Assembly: GCF_005886535.1 (NCBI RefSeq)
Contig: NZ_PNDS01000055.1
Location: forward strand, 49,349-113,348
DNA from: Pseudoalteromonas sp. S2755
Lineage (GTDB): Bacteria > Pseudomonadota > Gammaproteobacteria > Enterobacterales > Alteromonadaceae
Length of the DNA stretch: 64,000 bases
Direction of reading: 5' to 3'
Shown: positions 54,600-63,798 of the stretch, piece by piece
How the letters are laid out: each line of letters opens with the position of its first letter
Numbering within the stretch: the first letter of the stretch is position 1
Program-made: the position numbers and the translations under genes
Notes under the pieces: model-generated
Told to the model about the DNA's origin: nothing
The model's database searches: none
The model's input: only the letters and a program-made list of their open reading frames with translations

Positions 54600-55292
54600 T
54601 TACAGCTGGTTTAGGTACGTCAGCATTTTCTCAGCGACAAGTTCAGAGCTTGCTGGATTTTGTCCTGTAAACAGTAAGCCATCTCTAACAGCAAACACAT
54701 TCCAATCATCCACTTTTTGGAAATCTGCACCTCGTTTAACCAGCTCATCTTCTAATAAAAATGGCACAACATCAGTCAGCCCAACGGCCTCCTCTTCACT
54801 ATTCGTAAAACCAGACACCACTTTACCTTTTACCAGATATTCGCCCGATGTAGCTTTTACATCCATCAGCACAGCGGTTGCATGGCATACCGCACCAACT
54901 GGTTTATCTGCAGCTAAAAAGGAACTGATCAATTGGATTGAATTGGTATCTGTTGCTAAATCCCATAGAGGTCCGTGACCGCCTGGGTAAAATACGGCGT
55001 CAAAATCTGCCGCGTTCACCTCTGCTAGCGGCAGCGTATTTGCCACCAGTTCCTGCGTTTTTTGATCATCAAAATAGCGTTTCGTACTGTCGGTTTGGAA
55101 ATCAGGCTGTTCGCTTTTTGGGTCAATTGGCGGCTGACCACCTTTTGGTGAAGCAAGCGTTACTTCTACCCCTGCATCCACAAAGGCATAGTAAGGTGCA
55201 GCAAACTCTTCAATCCAAAACCCTGTCTTCTCACCTGTGTTGCCAAGTTCTGCATGTGACGTTAGCACCATTAAAATTTTCTTTGCTGTCAT
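54600..55292 (-). CDS. DJ-1/PfpI-superfamily protein (Hsp31-like)
   Basis: 230 aa from the ATG at 55290-55292 (the frame has a TTG just upstream). The nucleophile is Cys136 in GAVCHAT, with the acidic partner in FWIEEFAAPYYAF and conserved PGGHGPLWDL. This is the DJ-1/Hsp31 group, glyoxalase III or protein-repair enzymes acting on carbonyl stress. It is first in the operon divergent from lysR. Confidence 0.92.
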   Translation of the reverse strand: MTAKKILMVLTSHAELGNTGEKTGFWIEEFAAPYYAFVDAGVEVTLASPKGGQPPIDPKSEQPDFQTDSTKRYFDDQKTQELVANTLPLAEVNAADFDAVFYPGGHGPLWDLATDTNSIQLISSFLAADKPVGAVCHATAVLMDVKATSGEYLVKGKVVSGFTNSEEEAVGLTDVVPFLLEDELVKRGADFQKVDDWNVFAVRDGLLFTGQNPASSELVAEKMLTYLNQL

Positions 55293-55308
55293 CAAAATTA
55301 CCTCTCAT

Positions 55309-55321
55309 TCTTTGTTCAAAC
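55309..55321. promoter_or_regulatory. 13-nt direct repeat, copy 1 (divergent promoter)
   Basis: TCTTTGTTCAAAC recurs at 55398-55410. Both copies are in the 158-bp gap between the PfpI-like and LysR genes; the TTTG-n-CAAA core is an inverted repeat typical of LysR-type sites. Confidence 0.5.
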
Positions 55322-55397
55322 TTCAGACTATTTAGCCTGCGGATAAATATAAAAGTATGAGCTTAAGACTAGTTAAACAATGCAGACAAAAGCTAAC

Positions 55398-55410
55398 TCT
55401 TTGTTCAAAC
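55398..55410. promoter_or_regulatory. 13-nt direct repeat, copy 2 (divergent promoter)
   Basis: Identical to 55309-55321, 89 bp apart. It lies 40 bp before the LysR start, a good place for autoregulation. Confidence 0.5.
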
Positions 55411-55450
55411 AATTGATACAATGAATTTATCAAAGTCGATGGAGTAGTGC

Positions 55451-56356
55451 GTGGATATTTCGTTTGAGCAACTCAAAAGCATGGTTGTCTTTGCCCAAGT
55501 TATCGAGCAAGGCACTTTAAGTGGCGCCGCTAGGCATTTAAATTTGTCTCGCGCAGTGGTGAGCTACCATGTTAAAAAACTGGAGTCACAGTTAGGCATA
55601 AAATTGCTCAATCGCTCGACTCGCACCATTTCACTTACAGAAGCAGGTCGCGAATACTACCAGCGCTGCCGTGTGATTGCAGAGCAAGCCTTTGCCGCAA
55701 ACCAGCAAATTGAGAATTTAAAGAAAGAGCCTATCGGTCTAATAAAGCTTACCTGCCCTGTTAATGTTGGCTTGCAAACCATAGTGCCTGCACTCAATGA
55801 ATTTAGAGCTATGTATCCTAAGATCCAGCTCGATATCATGCTCACAGATGAAGTCGTCAATATCATCAAAGAAGGCATTGATCTGGCCATTCGAGGTGCC
55901 CCACTTCCCGATTCAGGCTTGCAAGCCAGTAAACTTTCAGTGCTAAAAACCTGCCTGTGCGCATCGCCAGATTATTTGCAAAAGTATGGCGTCCCCAAAC
56001 ACCCCACCGATCTCTACCAGCATCAATGGGTGATTTACAAGCTGACATCGGGGGCGCTCACATTGAGTAAAGGGGCTAGGGCCTATAGCATCACGATGAA
56101 AGGCGATATAAGCACCAACAATGCAGCGGCACGCACCGCTTTTGTGGAGGGGGGTCATGGTCTTGGACGAATTCCAACTTACGACGCATTACCAAAAATA
56201 CAAGCCGGAACTTTGGTGCCTGTATTAGAAGATTACACACTGCCAGACATACATGTTTATGGCGTTTTCCCTGAAGGCAATGCCAACTCTAAAAAAGTTC
56301 GGTTACTGCTCGATTTTCTAAAAGGGTATTTTCAGCGTCAATTGGTTGAAGCGTAA
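55451..56356 (+). CDS. LysR-family regulator
   Basis: 301 aa from a GTG. The N-terminal winged helix (FEQLKSMVVFAQVIEQGTLSGAARHLNLSRAVVSYHVKKLE) is followed by a substrate-binding domain (about 95-295). It is divergent from the DJ-1/reductase/GST operon with 158 bp between, which holds a 13-nt direct repeat. It is likely the sensor of electrophile or carbonyl stress for that operon. Confidence 0.93.
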   Translation: MDISFEQLKSMVVFAQVIEQGTLSGAARHLNLSRAVVSYHVKKLESQLGIKLLNRSTRTISLTEAGREYYQRCRVIAEQAFAANQQIENLKKEPIGLIKLTCPVNVGLQTIVPALNEFRAMYPKIQLDIMLTDEVVNIIKEGIDLAIRGAPLPDSGLQASKLSVLKTCLCASPDYLQKYGVPKHPTDLYQHQWVIYKLTSGALTLSKGARAYSITMKGDISTNNAAARTAFVEGGHGLGRIPTYDALPKIQAGTLVPVLEDYTLPDIHVYGVFPEGNANSKKVRLLLDFLKGYFQRQLVEA

Positions 56357-56380
56357 GCCTCAACCCATTGCATGTTTAGC

Positions 56381-56950
56381 CTAGTAACTTTCAGCGGGTT
56401 TAAGTCCGTAGCGCTTTCCCAATTTCGTGAGCCTGGGCTCTGCTACGCTTGGTTTTACCGTCAATACTTGGATAGGTAAATCATCTCCAACCTGCAACTT
56501 GTCATAAAAATCTTTGTTATCCAGAATAAACTCACCTTCACGGCTGCCCTGAAATTGATAGCTGTACTCAACGAAATAGAAAGTCTCCTGATGCTCCACT
56601 TCCCGGTCATACTCGTCTCGGTGAACATAAGTGTTAGATTCAATTCTTTTGTTAGTGATGGTGCCGAAAAGGTGTTTACCAAACTCTTTCGTCAATTCTT
56701 TTTCGTAGTAGTAGCGAATACTTGATGGCAGGGAAAAAGCGTACATTCCAAGAGGTATCAAGATAAATATAGCGCCAAAAATAACAGCCCCAATACCTGC
56801 ACCGTATTGCTCAGTTACCCCAATGTAAATGGCGAATCCACCAACAATACAAAACGGAATGCCAATGGAGATAAGGCCCAAATGCTTGCCAATTGCAGCA
56901 AACAAAAACTTCAGCTTTGTAGAAAGTGATAACGATTTTTCCTTGGTCAT
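56381..56950 (-). CDS. DUF3592-like membrane protein
   Basis: 189 aa. Two hydrophobic helices near 25-45 and 50-72 are followed by an inside or outside beta-rich domain with YSYQFQGSREGEFI and a DLPIQVLTVKPS strand, as in DUF3592 proteins. Function unknown. Single gene, opposite to its neighbours. Confidence 0.65.
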   Translation of the reverse strand: MTKEKSLSLSTKLKFLFAAIGKHLGLISIGIPFCIVGGFAIYIGVTEQYGAGIGAVIFGAIFILIPLGMYAFSLPSSIRYYYEKELTKEFGKHLFGTITNKRIESNTYVHRDEYDREVEHQETFYFVEYSYQFQGSREGEFILDNKDFYDKLQVGDDLPIQVLTVKPSVAEPRLTKLGKRYGLKPAESY

Positions 56951-57098
56951 AACAGACTATGCTCCTTGCATAAGATTTATACAGCCATGATAATAAAATA
57001 TTTAGCCCTTTTGGTCGAGCAGATACCTCAGCTCCTGAGTGAGATATTAATGTAAAGTGACCACACAATGATGAATAGGGATATGCAAGAAGGCTTTC

Positions 57099-57530
57099 AT
57101 GAAATATTTCGCACTTATAGCAACGATCAGCATAAGTAATTTAGCGGCTGCACAAGGCGAAGTAGCAGCAAAGTGGCAACTGGGACAATACGCTGTATCC
57201 ATTGGTGAAAAATGTGTCATTACCGTTTCAACCCCAGCTTCCAAAGAAATAATAGCAAACGGTTTCAATAACGATAAAGCCTGTAAAGTTGCCTATCTAG
57301 CCCAAACCAACATTCCCAACGCTTACGTGATAGGCGGTGGACATATTCTTATCGTCGAACAGCAAACTATCCAATCAAAAAGCTGCAGACGTGTATCAAC
57401 AGCGCTTTATTTACCAACCGATGGTCAAGCCGCATTGAGCAGCGCTCAAATAGAAAGCGGCAACTGCGATGGCCATATAGAACCAAACGGAGCGATGTAT
57501 TTAATTTCAGCTCTGCAAAACCCAGTTTAA
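57099..57530 (+). CDS. Small exported protein, unknown
   Basis: 143 aa with a signal peptide ending AAAQG (about 19). The mature part is beta-rich with four cysteines (residues 38, 61, 94 and 124) that could form two disulfides. AAGAAGG precedes the ATG. No family recognised. It converges with the LytTR-type gene. Confidence 0.7.
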   Translation: MKYFALIATISISNLAAAQGEVAAKWQLGQYAVSIGEKCVITVSTPASKEIIANGFNNDKACKVAYLAQTNIPNAYVIGGGHILIVEQQTIQSKSCRRVSTALYLPTDGQAALSSAQIESGNCDGHIEPNGAMYLISALQNPV

Positions 57531-57544
57531 AAGATCAGCAGCGC

Positions 57545-59068
57545 TTATGGCTTATTAGACGCTTTAAGCGTTGCCCTAACCGATGGGGCAAGTCGACGAC
57601 TGACGGGAACACTTGCTCCATTCGTTAATTTCAAGTTGCTCTGATTATTATCACTTTCTAATGACACCACTTCGTTTAGATTAGTTAAATAAGAACGATG
57701 TGTTTTTATAAAAATAGAGGGCAAAGTAAGTTCGAGTTGTTTTAGTGAACCTGTAAACAGCTTCTGGGTGGTGTCTTTCATGTGCAGCTCAACGTAGTCC
57801 CCTGCGGCTTTACAAAACGCAATATCCGTGAGCACAACATAGTCAGTTTTACCTGCAATACTGACTTCCAGCTTAGAAGGGGACTGAAGTTGTTTGTTCT
57901 GCGCAAGTTTAAACTTAAGCTTGGCAATATGAGCTTGATCACTACTCAGCTGCACTTGCTGATCACGATACTCTTTCGCCTGGCAAATGAAAAGGTAGGC
58001 TAGCAAGACTGCAATGATCACAAAGTGAATAATTTCGTGGAAGCTTGATGCAACAAATAGCACGGTTGCAGCCACCAACAACTGCACCACAAACCAAGCC
58101 GACAAATTATTGTTTTTGGCGCGTCGCCAACAATAACCTAGCTGGACTAGGCTAACGAGTAATGGCACAAAGACTCCGGCCGTGGTTTTAGAGTCAAAGC
58201 CTGGCGCAAAAATAACAACAATAAGCGTGACGAGTGTACCGATATAAATCCAGTGAAGCGCGTGCTTTTCTGCGACTTTTAAGGAGCTATAAACAAGCAA
58301 CAAGGTGCCAAATAAAAACGATAAGCCCGTCACGGTCAACTGTCGAATATCATGCCATACATAGCTATAGTCAACTAATCCTCGCGATATTTCAGCACTG
58401 AGCTGCATTGCCGCAAGCAGGCACAGTGCGGCAAATATCCGAACGCTTGTATTGCCATAACGACCAAAGCTCAGACTTATAAAGTACAACGCGCCCAACA
58501 AAAAGGCACCAACCAAAATCAGGCCCAAGCCACTAAATGATTGAATATACTGCTTAGGATCGCCAAATTGCCCTAGCCCAATAAAATGAATTGGGTATCC
58601 TAATGAAATAAGACTATGCTGTGCGGACAGACCAAACACCAGTTGATTGCTTTTCTCTATCAGTGAGTCTGGCAAATAAAATACGCTGTCCATTTTGCCT
58701 ATTTGCTCAGCTTTATCTACGGCAGGAAAACCGCTGTTCCCTACCTTACTACCATTTAAAAAGACTTCGCTTGATGTTTTAGCAAATAAATACAACCCAA
58801 CGGGCTTTGGTATTGAGGCTAATTTCGCTCGCTCAAATTCGATTAACACCCAAACAGCCTGATTTTGCGGGTCAACCTCAGATAACTTCGCTCGGTGACA
58901 TTGCGGCTCAGTAAACGGTGGAATTTCTTTTGGCGAGACTGACCACGGGCAAACTGTCACGGCTTGATCATAAGAAAATGGCAACAAAGGTTGACTGGCA
59001 TAAGCCTTACCTACAGCGCCCGAGCAACACACAGCCATCACTAAATAAAGTACAAGATTAATATTCAC
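57545..59068 (-). CDS. Membrane-bound LytTR-type transcriptional regulator
   Basis: 507 aa from a GTG. A signal peptide (1-25) and an exported ~150-aa sensor domain precede about seven membrane helices (near 180-360), a short coiled coil and a C-terminal LytTR DNA-binding domain (about 395-500: VSIAGKTDYVVLTDIAFCKAAGDYVEL; IKTHRSYLTNLNEVV). Thus signal and DNA binding are in one chain, a one-component membrane sensor. It is divergent from the S33-type hydrolase gene, with 146 bp between, which is its most likely target. Confidence 0.88.
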   Translation of the reverse strand: MNINLVLYLVMAVCCSGAVGKAYASQPLLPFSYDQAVTVCPWSVSPKEIPPFTEPQCHRAKLSEVDPQNQAVWVLIEFERAKLASIPKPVGLYLFAKTSSEVFLNGSKVGNSGFPAVDKAEQIGKMDSVFYLPDSLIEKSNQLVFGLSAQHSLISLGYPIHFIGLGQFGDPKQYIQSFSGLGLILVGAFLLGALYFISLSFGRYGNTSVRIFAALCLLAAMQLSAEISRGLVDYSYVWHDIRQLTVTGLSFLFGTLLLVYSSLKVAEKHALHWIYIGTLVTLIVVIFAPGFDSKTTAGVFVPLLVSLVQLGYCWRRAKNNNLSAWFVVQLLVAATVLFVASSFHEIIHFVIIAVLLAYLFICQAKEYRDQQVQLSSDQAHIAKLKFKLAQNKQLQSPSKLEVSIAGKTDYVVLTDIAFCKAAGDYVELHMKDTTQKLFTGSLKQLELTLPSIFIKTHRSYLTNLNEVVSLESDNNQSNLKLTNGASVPVSRRLAPSVRATLKASNKP

Positions 59069-59214
59069 ACTCTACCGCTTTTCCTTTTACCGTTCGTCGG
59101 CCTTTTACTACCGCTGAGCCTACAAGCCAATAAATATCGGCCACTCATAGAAGTTCACTTCCCCATAAAGTTGCCATGGTCTTCAATAAAAACAAACTAT
59201 TAAGGAGTAATACT

Positions 59215-60696
59215 ATGCGATCAACACACACATTAATAGCCGCGTTAAGCTTATTCACTTGCTTATGCGTAAGCGCTGAGAAAGGTAGCGATAAGCAAGT
59301 GCTGTACAGCAATGAGCAACAAATCGAATTTCAAGCCAACAGCGGAGAAACAACGGATGCCATAGCTGGGCACCTCTGGGTGCCTGAAAACAGGAATAAC
59401 CCCAACAGCAACAAGATTAGAATTAACTATGTGCGCTTTCCTGCAACCGGCAGCAATAAAGGTTCCCCTATCGTATATTTATCTGGTGGCCCCGGCGGTT
59501 CAGGGATCGCGACTGCCAAGTGGCGAAGATTTCCGTTATTTCAAGCGCTAAGAGAGTTTGGTGATGTTATTGCGCTAGACCAAAGAGGTACGGGGCAGTC
59601 AGAGCAAGCTACTCCTTGCGTGTCTAGTGAACACATTGCGCTTAATTCTGTTACCACTGAAGCGCAAATTGCAGACCGTTACCGCAAAGCCGCATTACAA
59701 TGCTTTACTCAATGGAAGTCTCAAGACATTGATATATATGGTTATAATACCGAGCAGAATGCACTAGATATAAACGACTTACGAAAGCACCTAAAAGCTG
59801 ACAAAGTATCACTTTGGGGGATCTCTTACGGCAGCCATCTGGCACTCAGTGCTATAAAAGCGATGCCAGCGCATCTCGACAAAGTAATTATCGCCAGTGC
59901 TGAAGGGCTCAATCAGACCGTTAAACTACCTCACCGAACCGATCAATACTTTGAAAGAGTTCAAGAAATTATCAATCAGCAAGCGCTTAAACAACAAGTT
60001 TCGGACCTACCCGCTTTGATGCGCCGAGTGCACACTAAACTTGAGCAACAGCCTATTACACTTCAAATTACACAAAAAGACGGCTCAAAGACCCTCATGT
60101 TATTTCAAAAGCATCATATTCAGTCGTTAGCTAGCATGATGATTGCCGATCCTAACCAATATCTTGCCATGCTAATTCATGTTTATTTAGGTTTAGATAA
60201 CGGCAATACCGAGCTGTTAAAGCATGTTTTACAGCGCGGAATGTTTACCGATGAGCCCATTACATTCAAACTGATGCCGCTGGCGATGGATGTGGCTTCA
60301 GGGATCACCGCTAAACGCCTTGCAAAAGTGACAAACCAATCGCCAACAGCCTTGCTTGGCGACAAACTTAACTTTCCAATGCCAACACTGCACTTGATAG
60401 ATAAAAAACTAGATTTAAGTGATGATTTTAGAGCCGCCCCCCTATCCAGCATCCCAACTTTATTGTTTACAGGTAGTCTAGACGGTAGAACGTATCCAGA
60501 AGAACAACTTGAAGCTGTGAGAGGACTTACAAATTTGACCCAGATTATGGTCAACAATGCGGGCCACAACCTTTATACAAGCTCACCCTTGGTGCTCGCC
60601 AGAATGCAAACATTCTTAAGCGGAAAACCCGTCAACACAGAAGTAATCCAACTACCGCTGCCAAAACTTACGCTGTCAGCGCCTTATACTAATTGA
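59215..60696 (+). CDS. S33-type alpha/beta-hydrolase (tripeptidyl/proline aminopeptidase-like), exported
   Basis: 493 aa from the ATG with AAGGAG six bases upstream; an earlier in-frame ATG at 59176 lacks a site. A signal peptide (1-20) precedes the family pattern: YLSGGPGGSGIA (oxyanion), RGTGQSE, Ser204 in GISYGS, Asp423 in GSLDGRTYP and His451 in AGHNLY. Such enzymes trim N-terminal residues from peptides in the periplasm. The last codons (YTN and stop) fall inside a 44-bp dispersed repeat. Its divergent neighbour is a membrane LytTR regulator. Confidence 0.9.
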   Translation: MRSTHTLIAALSLFTCLCVSAEKGSDKQVLYSNEQQIEFQANSGETTDAIAGHLWVPENRNNPNSNKIRINYVRFPATGSNKGSPIVYLSGGPGGSGIATAKWRRFPLFQALREFGDVIALDQRGTGQSEQATPCVSSEHIALNSVTTEAQIADRYRKAALQCFTQWKSQDIDIYGYNTEQNALDINDLRKHLKADKVSLWGISYGSHLALSAIKAMPAHLDKVIIASAEGLNQTVKLPHRTDQYFERVQEIINQQALKQQVSDLPALMRRVHTKLEQQPITLQITQKDGSKTLMLFQKHHIQSLASMMIADPNQYLAMLIHVYLGLDNGNTELLKHVLQRGMFTDEPITFKLMPLAMDVASGITAKRLAKVTNQSPTALLGDKLNFPMPTLHLIDKKLDLSDDFRAAPLSSIPTLLFTGSLDGRTYPEEQLEAVRGLTNLTQIMVNNAGHNLYTSSPLVLARMQTFLSGKPVNTEVIQLPLPKLTLSAPYTN

Positions 60697-60730
60697 ATTA
60701 ATTCTCCAATCAATTTGAAAGGTGAAATAG
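60687..60730. repeat. Dispersed repeat, copy 1
   Basis: 44 bp matching 63922-63965 at 41 of 44 positions. It contains an imperfect hairpin (ATTGA-TTA with TAA-TCAAT) and supplies the stop codon of the S33 gene. A further palindrome (AAAGTGAATTG / CAATTCACTTT, 60774-60801) follows within 50 bp. Confidence 0.7.
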
Positions 60731-60773
60731 ATCATTTACTTAATACAACTGGTATTAACCCCAAAAGCGGCTC

Positions 60774-60801
60774 AAAGTGAATTGAAAAAGCAATTCACTT
60801 T
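60774..60801. terminator. Perfect hairpin after the S33 gene
   Basis: AAAGTGAATTG (60774-60784) and CAATTCACTTT (60791-60801) pair over 11 bp with an AAAAAG loop. It may end the S33 transcript or be part of the repeated element that begins at 60687. Confidence 0.45.
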
Positions 60802-60884
60802 AAGCGGACTACCACCAACAAAGTTGTTGATAGCCCAAAAGCTTGGGTATAATTAGGCTTTTGGCCTCTTACATCCATAGCATT

Positions 60885-61193
60885 ATGAAAAAGCTCTCAA
60901 AAGTACAAGAAAAACAGCAAGCTTTGGTACTCACCATTGCAGACAAACTCGAAGAACAAGCTCGTGCAGAAATTCCCGGCATGGTGCAATGTTGGTTTGA
61001 TGTGGAATATCACTTGTTCCCCGGCTCATTAATACTCTTTTTCCAATTTGAGAATGAACAGGCATTGGAAGTCGCAAAGCCGGATCTTCTAAAATGGCAA
61101 AAGCGTTTAAGCGCCGCCATGCTGAAAAAAGGAGTGATTTTAAAAGATATGCGTAAACATCTTACCTATACCCTACTCGGGCCTGAGGATTAG
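60885..61193 (+). CDS. Conserved-type small protein, unknown (102 aa)
   Basis: ATG at 60885 starts MKKLSKVQEKQQALVLTIADKLEEQ. A helical first half is followed by beta strands (VQCWFDVEYHLFPGSLILFFQF) and a helical KPDLLKWQKRLSAAM segment. It is soluble, with no signal. No function known. A weak GC hairpin with T-run (GCAGC 61227-61231 / GCTGC 61246-61250) lies after its stop. Confidence 0.65.
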   Translation: MKKLSKVQEKQQALVLTIADKLEEQARAEIPGMVQCWFDVEYHLFPGSLILFFQFENEQALEVAKPDLLKWQKRLSAAMLKKGVILKDMRKHLTYTLLGPED

Positions 61194-61353
61194 TTTATAA
61201 AGCAAAGATTTCAATAACTCACCAAAGCAGCTAACTTAATCTACTGCTGCGGTTTTTAGAACAATTGTATCGTGTTTTGGTTATTTTAATCTTGAAAAAC
61301 CATGATTTGCCCTACATTATGGCGTACTTATTTTAGCTATTCGTTTTAGATAC

Positions 61354-62157
61354 ATGACACCACCAAACAACGTAATGTCAAAACTAACTGCGCTCGTAGA
61401 GGCTAAACTGTTTCAGAACTTTCTGATTGCAGTAATTTTGTTTAATGCTGTGACACTGGGCCTAGAAACGACTCAGTTTGGCAAAAACAATGCCGCTCTA
61501 CTGCACAAGATTGACTTTGTCATATTGATGATTTTTACCCTTGAACTCTTGTTGAAGCTGATTGTTTATCGTCTGAAATTTTTCAAGTCCGGTTGGAACA
61601 TCTTTGACTTCGTTATTGTCGCTATCTCATGGGCGCCTTCAACTGGAGCCTTGTCGGTGCTACGGGCGTTTAGAATTTTAAGGGTCTTAAGACTATTTTC
61701 TGTTGTTCCTCAGATGCGTCGGGTTATTGGTGCCCTTGGACACTCACTTCCGGGTATGGCCTCAGTTATTGGCGTACTTGGCATTGTGTTTTATGTGTCT
61801 GCAGTACTCACAACAAAATTATTTGGCCAACACCCAGATCCCAACATGCAAGAGTGGTTTGGCTCCATTGGCGCCTCAGCTTACACACTGTTTCAGGTAA
61901 TGACGCTAGAGAGCTGGTCAATGGGAATTGTCCGTCCGACTATGGAACTATTTCCGCAGTCTTGGTTGTTCTTTGTACCCTTTATTATTATCACCAGCTT
62001 TGCGGTACTTAATCTTTTTATCGGTATTATCGTCGATGCGATGCAAGTAATGCATGAAGAAGAGCAAGGCAAACCTGATCAAGTTTTAGCGACCAAAGAA
62101 GATATTTTGCGGGTTGAAGAAAAGCTCAATGAGCTTTTAAAAAGCAAAAACCGCTAG
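61354..62157 (+). CDS. Bacterial voltage-gated sodium channel (NavMs/NaChBac-like)
   Basis: 267 aa. Six transmembrane segments in one subunit, so the channel is a homotetramer. S4 (voltage sensor) has arginines at 104, 107, 110 and 113, every third residue. The pore loop reads TLESWSM (184-190), the sodium-selective filter type found in NavMs, with Glu186 forming the charged ring. A C-terminal coiled coil (about 240-265) assembles the tetramer. Bacterial Navs act in motility, chemotaxis or pH homeostasis in alkaliphilic and marine species. Single gene; an earlier in-frame start is possible. Confidence 0.93.
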   Translation: MTPPNNVMSKLTALVEAKLFQNFLIAVILFNAVTLGLETTQFGKNNAALLHKIDFVILMIFTLELLLKLIVYRLKFFKSGWNIFDFVIVAISWAPSTGALSVLRAFRILRVLRLFSVVPQMRRVIGALGHSLPGMASVIGVLGIVFYVSAVLTTKLFGQHPDPNMQEWFGSIGASAYTLFQVMTLESWSMGIVRPTMELFPQSWLFFVPFIIITSFAVLNLFIGIIVDAMQVMHEEEQGKPDQVLATKEDILRVEEKLNELLKSKNR

Positions 62158-62168
62158 CGTCTAGAATA

Positions 62169-62203
62169 GCGCAGAAAACGCAGTTGATTTACGTTTTCTG
62201 CGC
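62169..62203. terminator. Perfect 12-bp hairpin after the sodium channel gene
   Basis: GCGCAGAAAACG (62169-62180) and CGTTTTCTGCGC (62192-62203) pair over 12 bp with an 11-base loop, 11 bp after the channel's stop. No T-run follows, but the internal T's and position suggest an mRNA end. Confidence 0.5.
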
Positions 62204-62392
62204 GCCTATTACATCAGAGCAGCCGTTTTGCTACAGCATCATTCATGCATATATCCAATCCCACCTACAATGATCAACACACCATTAAGCCATTTGATAA
62301 TATCGCTATGTATACTTCTAATAGTTGGAGAATTTACTCAATTGGTATAAGCTGCCAGAGTTCCAGATAAACCCGAAAAAGAGGAATATACC

Positions 62393-63160
62393 TTGGATAA
62401 AAGAATTGAGCCTGAGCTACCAAGTATTACACCCGATTTAGATCAGGTTGAAGCGTTTAAAGACTCTCTCAATCAAGCGAATAATAAGGTATCTACGTCG
62501 AACACCTCGCCCAAATCAAAAGCAATAAAAACCCAAAAAACAGGTGTCATAAACTGGATAAGCATTGCAGCCATTATTGCTCTGGCCGCATCAGTGTTTG
62601 GGCTTTATGGGCAGCTTTCAGCAACACAAACGCAATTACTCGAATCAACAAAACGCATTGCCGAGCTTGAGCATACCCTCACTGCCACAGATGAAGAGAT
62701 GGATTTGTCTGCAGGTGCAATGCAAGCAAAGTTGAACACACTTACCGAGCGCACAGACGAGCTTTGGTCACAGATGGATAAACTGTGGGCGTCAGCGTGG
62801 CGACGAAACCAATCAGAAATCAAAAAGCTTGAGGAACAAGCAAGTAATAATGCTAAAAGCCAAACCAGTACAACTACTAGGGTGGAAGCACTATCTCAGA
62901 GCCAAACGGAGCTTGCTTTAAAACTCTCGCTACTAGAAGAGCAACAGCAAGCAGCTAACGTACTCAAAAACCAAATTGCCGCAATTAATGATGACGTTGA
63001 TCAGTTAAAATCTCAAACGCAAAGCCGAGACTCGAAACAAATTGAGATCGGAGGAAGCCTTGCCCAAATAGAAATGACGCAAACTGCACTGGCAGAAAAG
63101 CTAGAGCGCTTGGAGCGTAGATTGGCGGCCACGACCGTAACGCAACCTAGCACGAATTAG
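62393..63160 (+). CDS. Membrane-anchored coiled-coil protein
   Basis: 255 aa from a TTG with GAGGAA upstream. A polar ~48-residue cytoplasmic lead is followed by one membrane helix (about 49-68, INWISIAAIIALAASVFGLYG) and then long heptad-rich coiled coils (about 70-245) outside. Composition is rich in Gln/Thr/Ser/Glu. Resembles periplasmic scaffold or cell-division-type proteins but no family recognised. Confidence 0.75.
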   Translation: MDKRIEPELPSITPDLDQVEAFKDSLNQANNKVSTSNTSPKSKAIKTQKTGVINWISIAAIIALAASVFGLYGQLSATQTQLLESTKRIAELEHTLTATDEEMDLSAGAMQAKLNTLTERTDELWSQMDKLWASAWRRNQSEIKKLEEQASNNAKSQTSTTTRVEALSQSQTELALKLSLLEEQQQAANVLKNQIAAINDDVDQLKSQTQSRDSKQIEIGGSLAQIEMTQTALAEKLERLERRLAATTVTQPSTN

Positions 63161-63398
63161 CCCGTCATAATCAACAGCTACTTTAGTAATATGAGTTGGC
63201 TGCGAACTCACGCAACCAACTCAGCTTTTATTCTCTTCGGCATTCACAAAGTCCCTCGCCAGCTCATAAAATATAACGTAAAATACTCTACTACATTTCT
63301 GTATTTATTCGAGTGTAAGCTTTACGCTTAAATCAATACACATTACCTACTCAGGCATACTGTTTTGCCGATTGAGTATTTTTTGCTTGAAGGCAACT

Positions 63399-63713
63399 AT
63401 GAAAAAGACATTTGAACTAATTCACCCGAAAATCAAACTTGAAAGACGCGTTGACGCGGTTAAGCATGAGCTTAAAAAATACCTAAAACGCGAGCGCAAC
63501 AAAACTCTGCCTGCAAGCGCTGATTATTGGGATTTTGATTGTAAGTTTGGTAATACAGAAGCAGAAGCCGAGCCGGTGCACCTATCACAACTAAACAAAT
63601 TGATTGATAAAACGCAAACTGAAAACCTCACTTCCTTTTATGTTGAGATTTTAGCAAAGCCAGGCTATAGAAAATCAAACGATTTATCTGACGATGAGTT
63701 AGAAGGCTACTAA
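63399..63713 (+). CDS. DUF6172 family protein
   Basis: 104 aa from the ATG at 63399 (AAGG upstream; a longer in-frame version from 63372 is less likely). MKKTFELIHPKIKLERRVDAVKHELKKYLKRERNK is typical of DUF6172, a small basic-then-acidic cytoplasmic protein of unknown role in marine gammaproteobacteria (quoted in parts only). It ends with a run of acidic residues. Confidence 0.85.
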   Translation: MKKTFELIHPKIKLERRVDAVKHELKKYLKRERNKTLPASADYWDFDCKFGNTEAEAEPVHLSQLNKLIDKTQTENLTSFYVEILAKPGYRKSNDLSDDELEGY

Positions 63714-63723
63714 GCCACTTCTG

Positions 63724-63749
63724 TATTGTCGAGCTTTAGCTCGACAATA
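63724..63749. terminator. Hairpin after DUF6172
   Basis: TATTGTCGAGC (63724-63734) and GCTCGACAATA (63739-63749) pair perfectly over 11 bp with a TTTA loop. It lies 11 bp after the DUF6172 stop. Confidence 0.55.
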
Positions 63750-63798
63750 TCTGCTCTATCCCGAAAACGCAGATTGCTCGACCCCAGCAAAAACGTAG

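Noticed and set aside
56811..57068. Minus-strand 85-aa frame near DUF3592
   Set aside because: It overlaps the DUF3592 gene out of frame and has no ribosome site.
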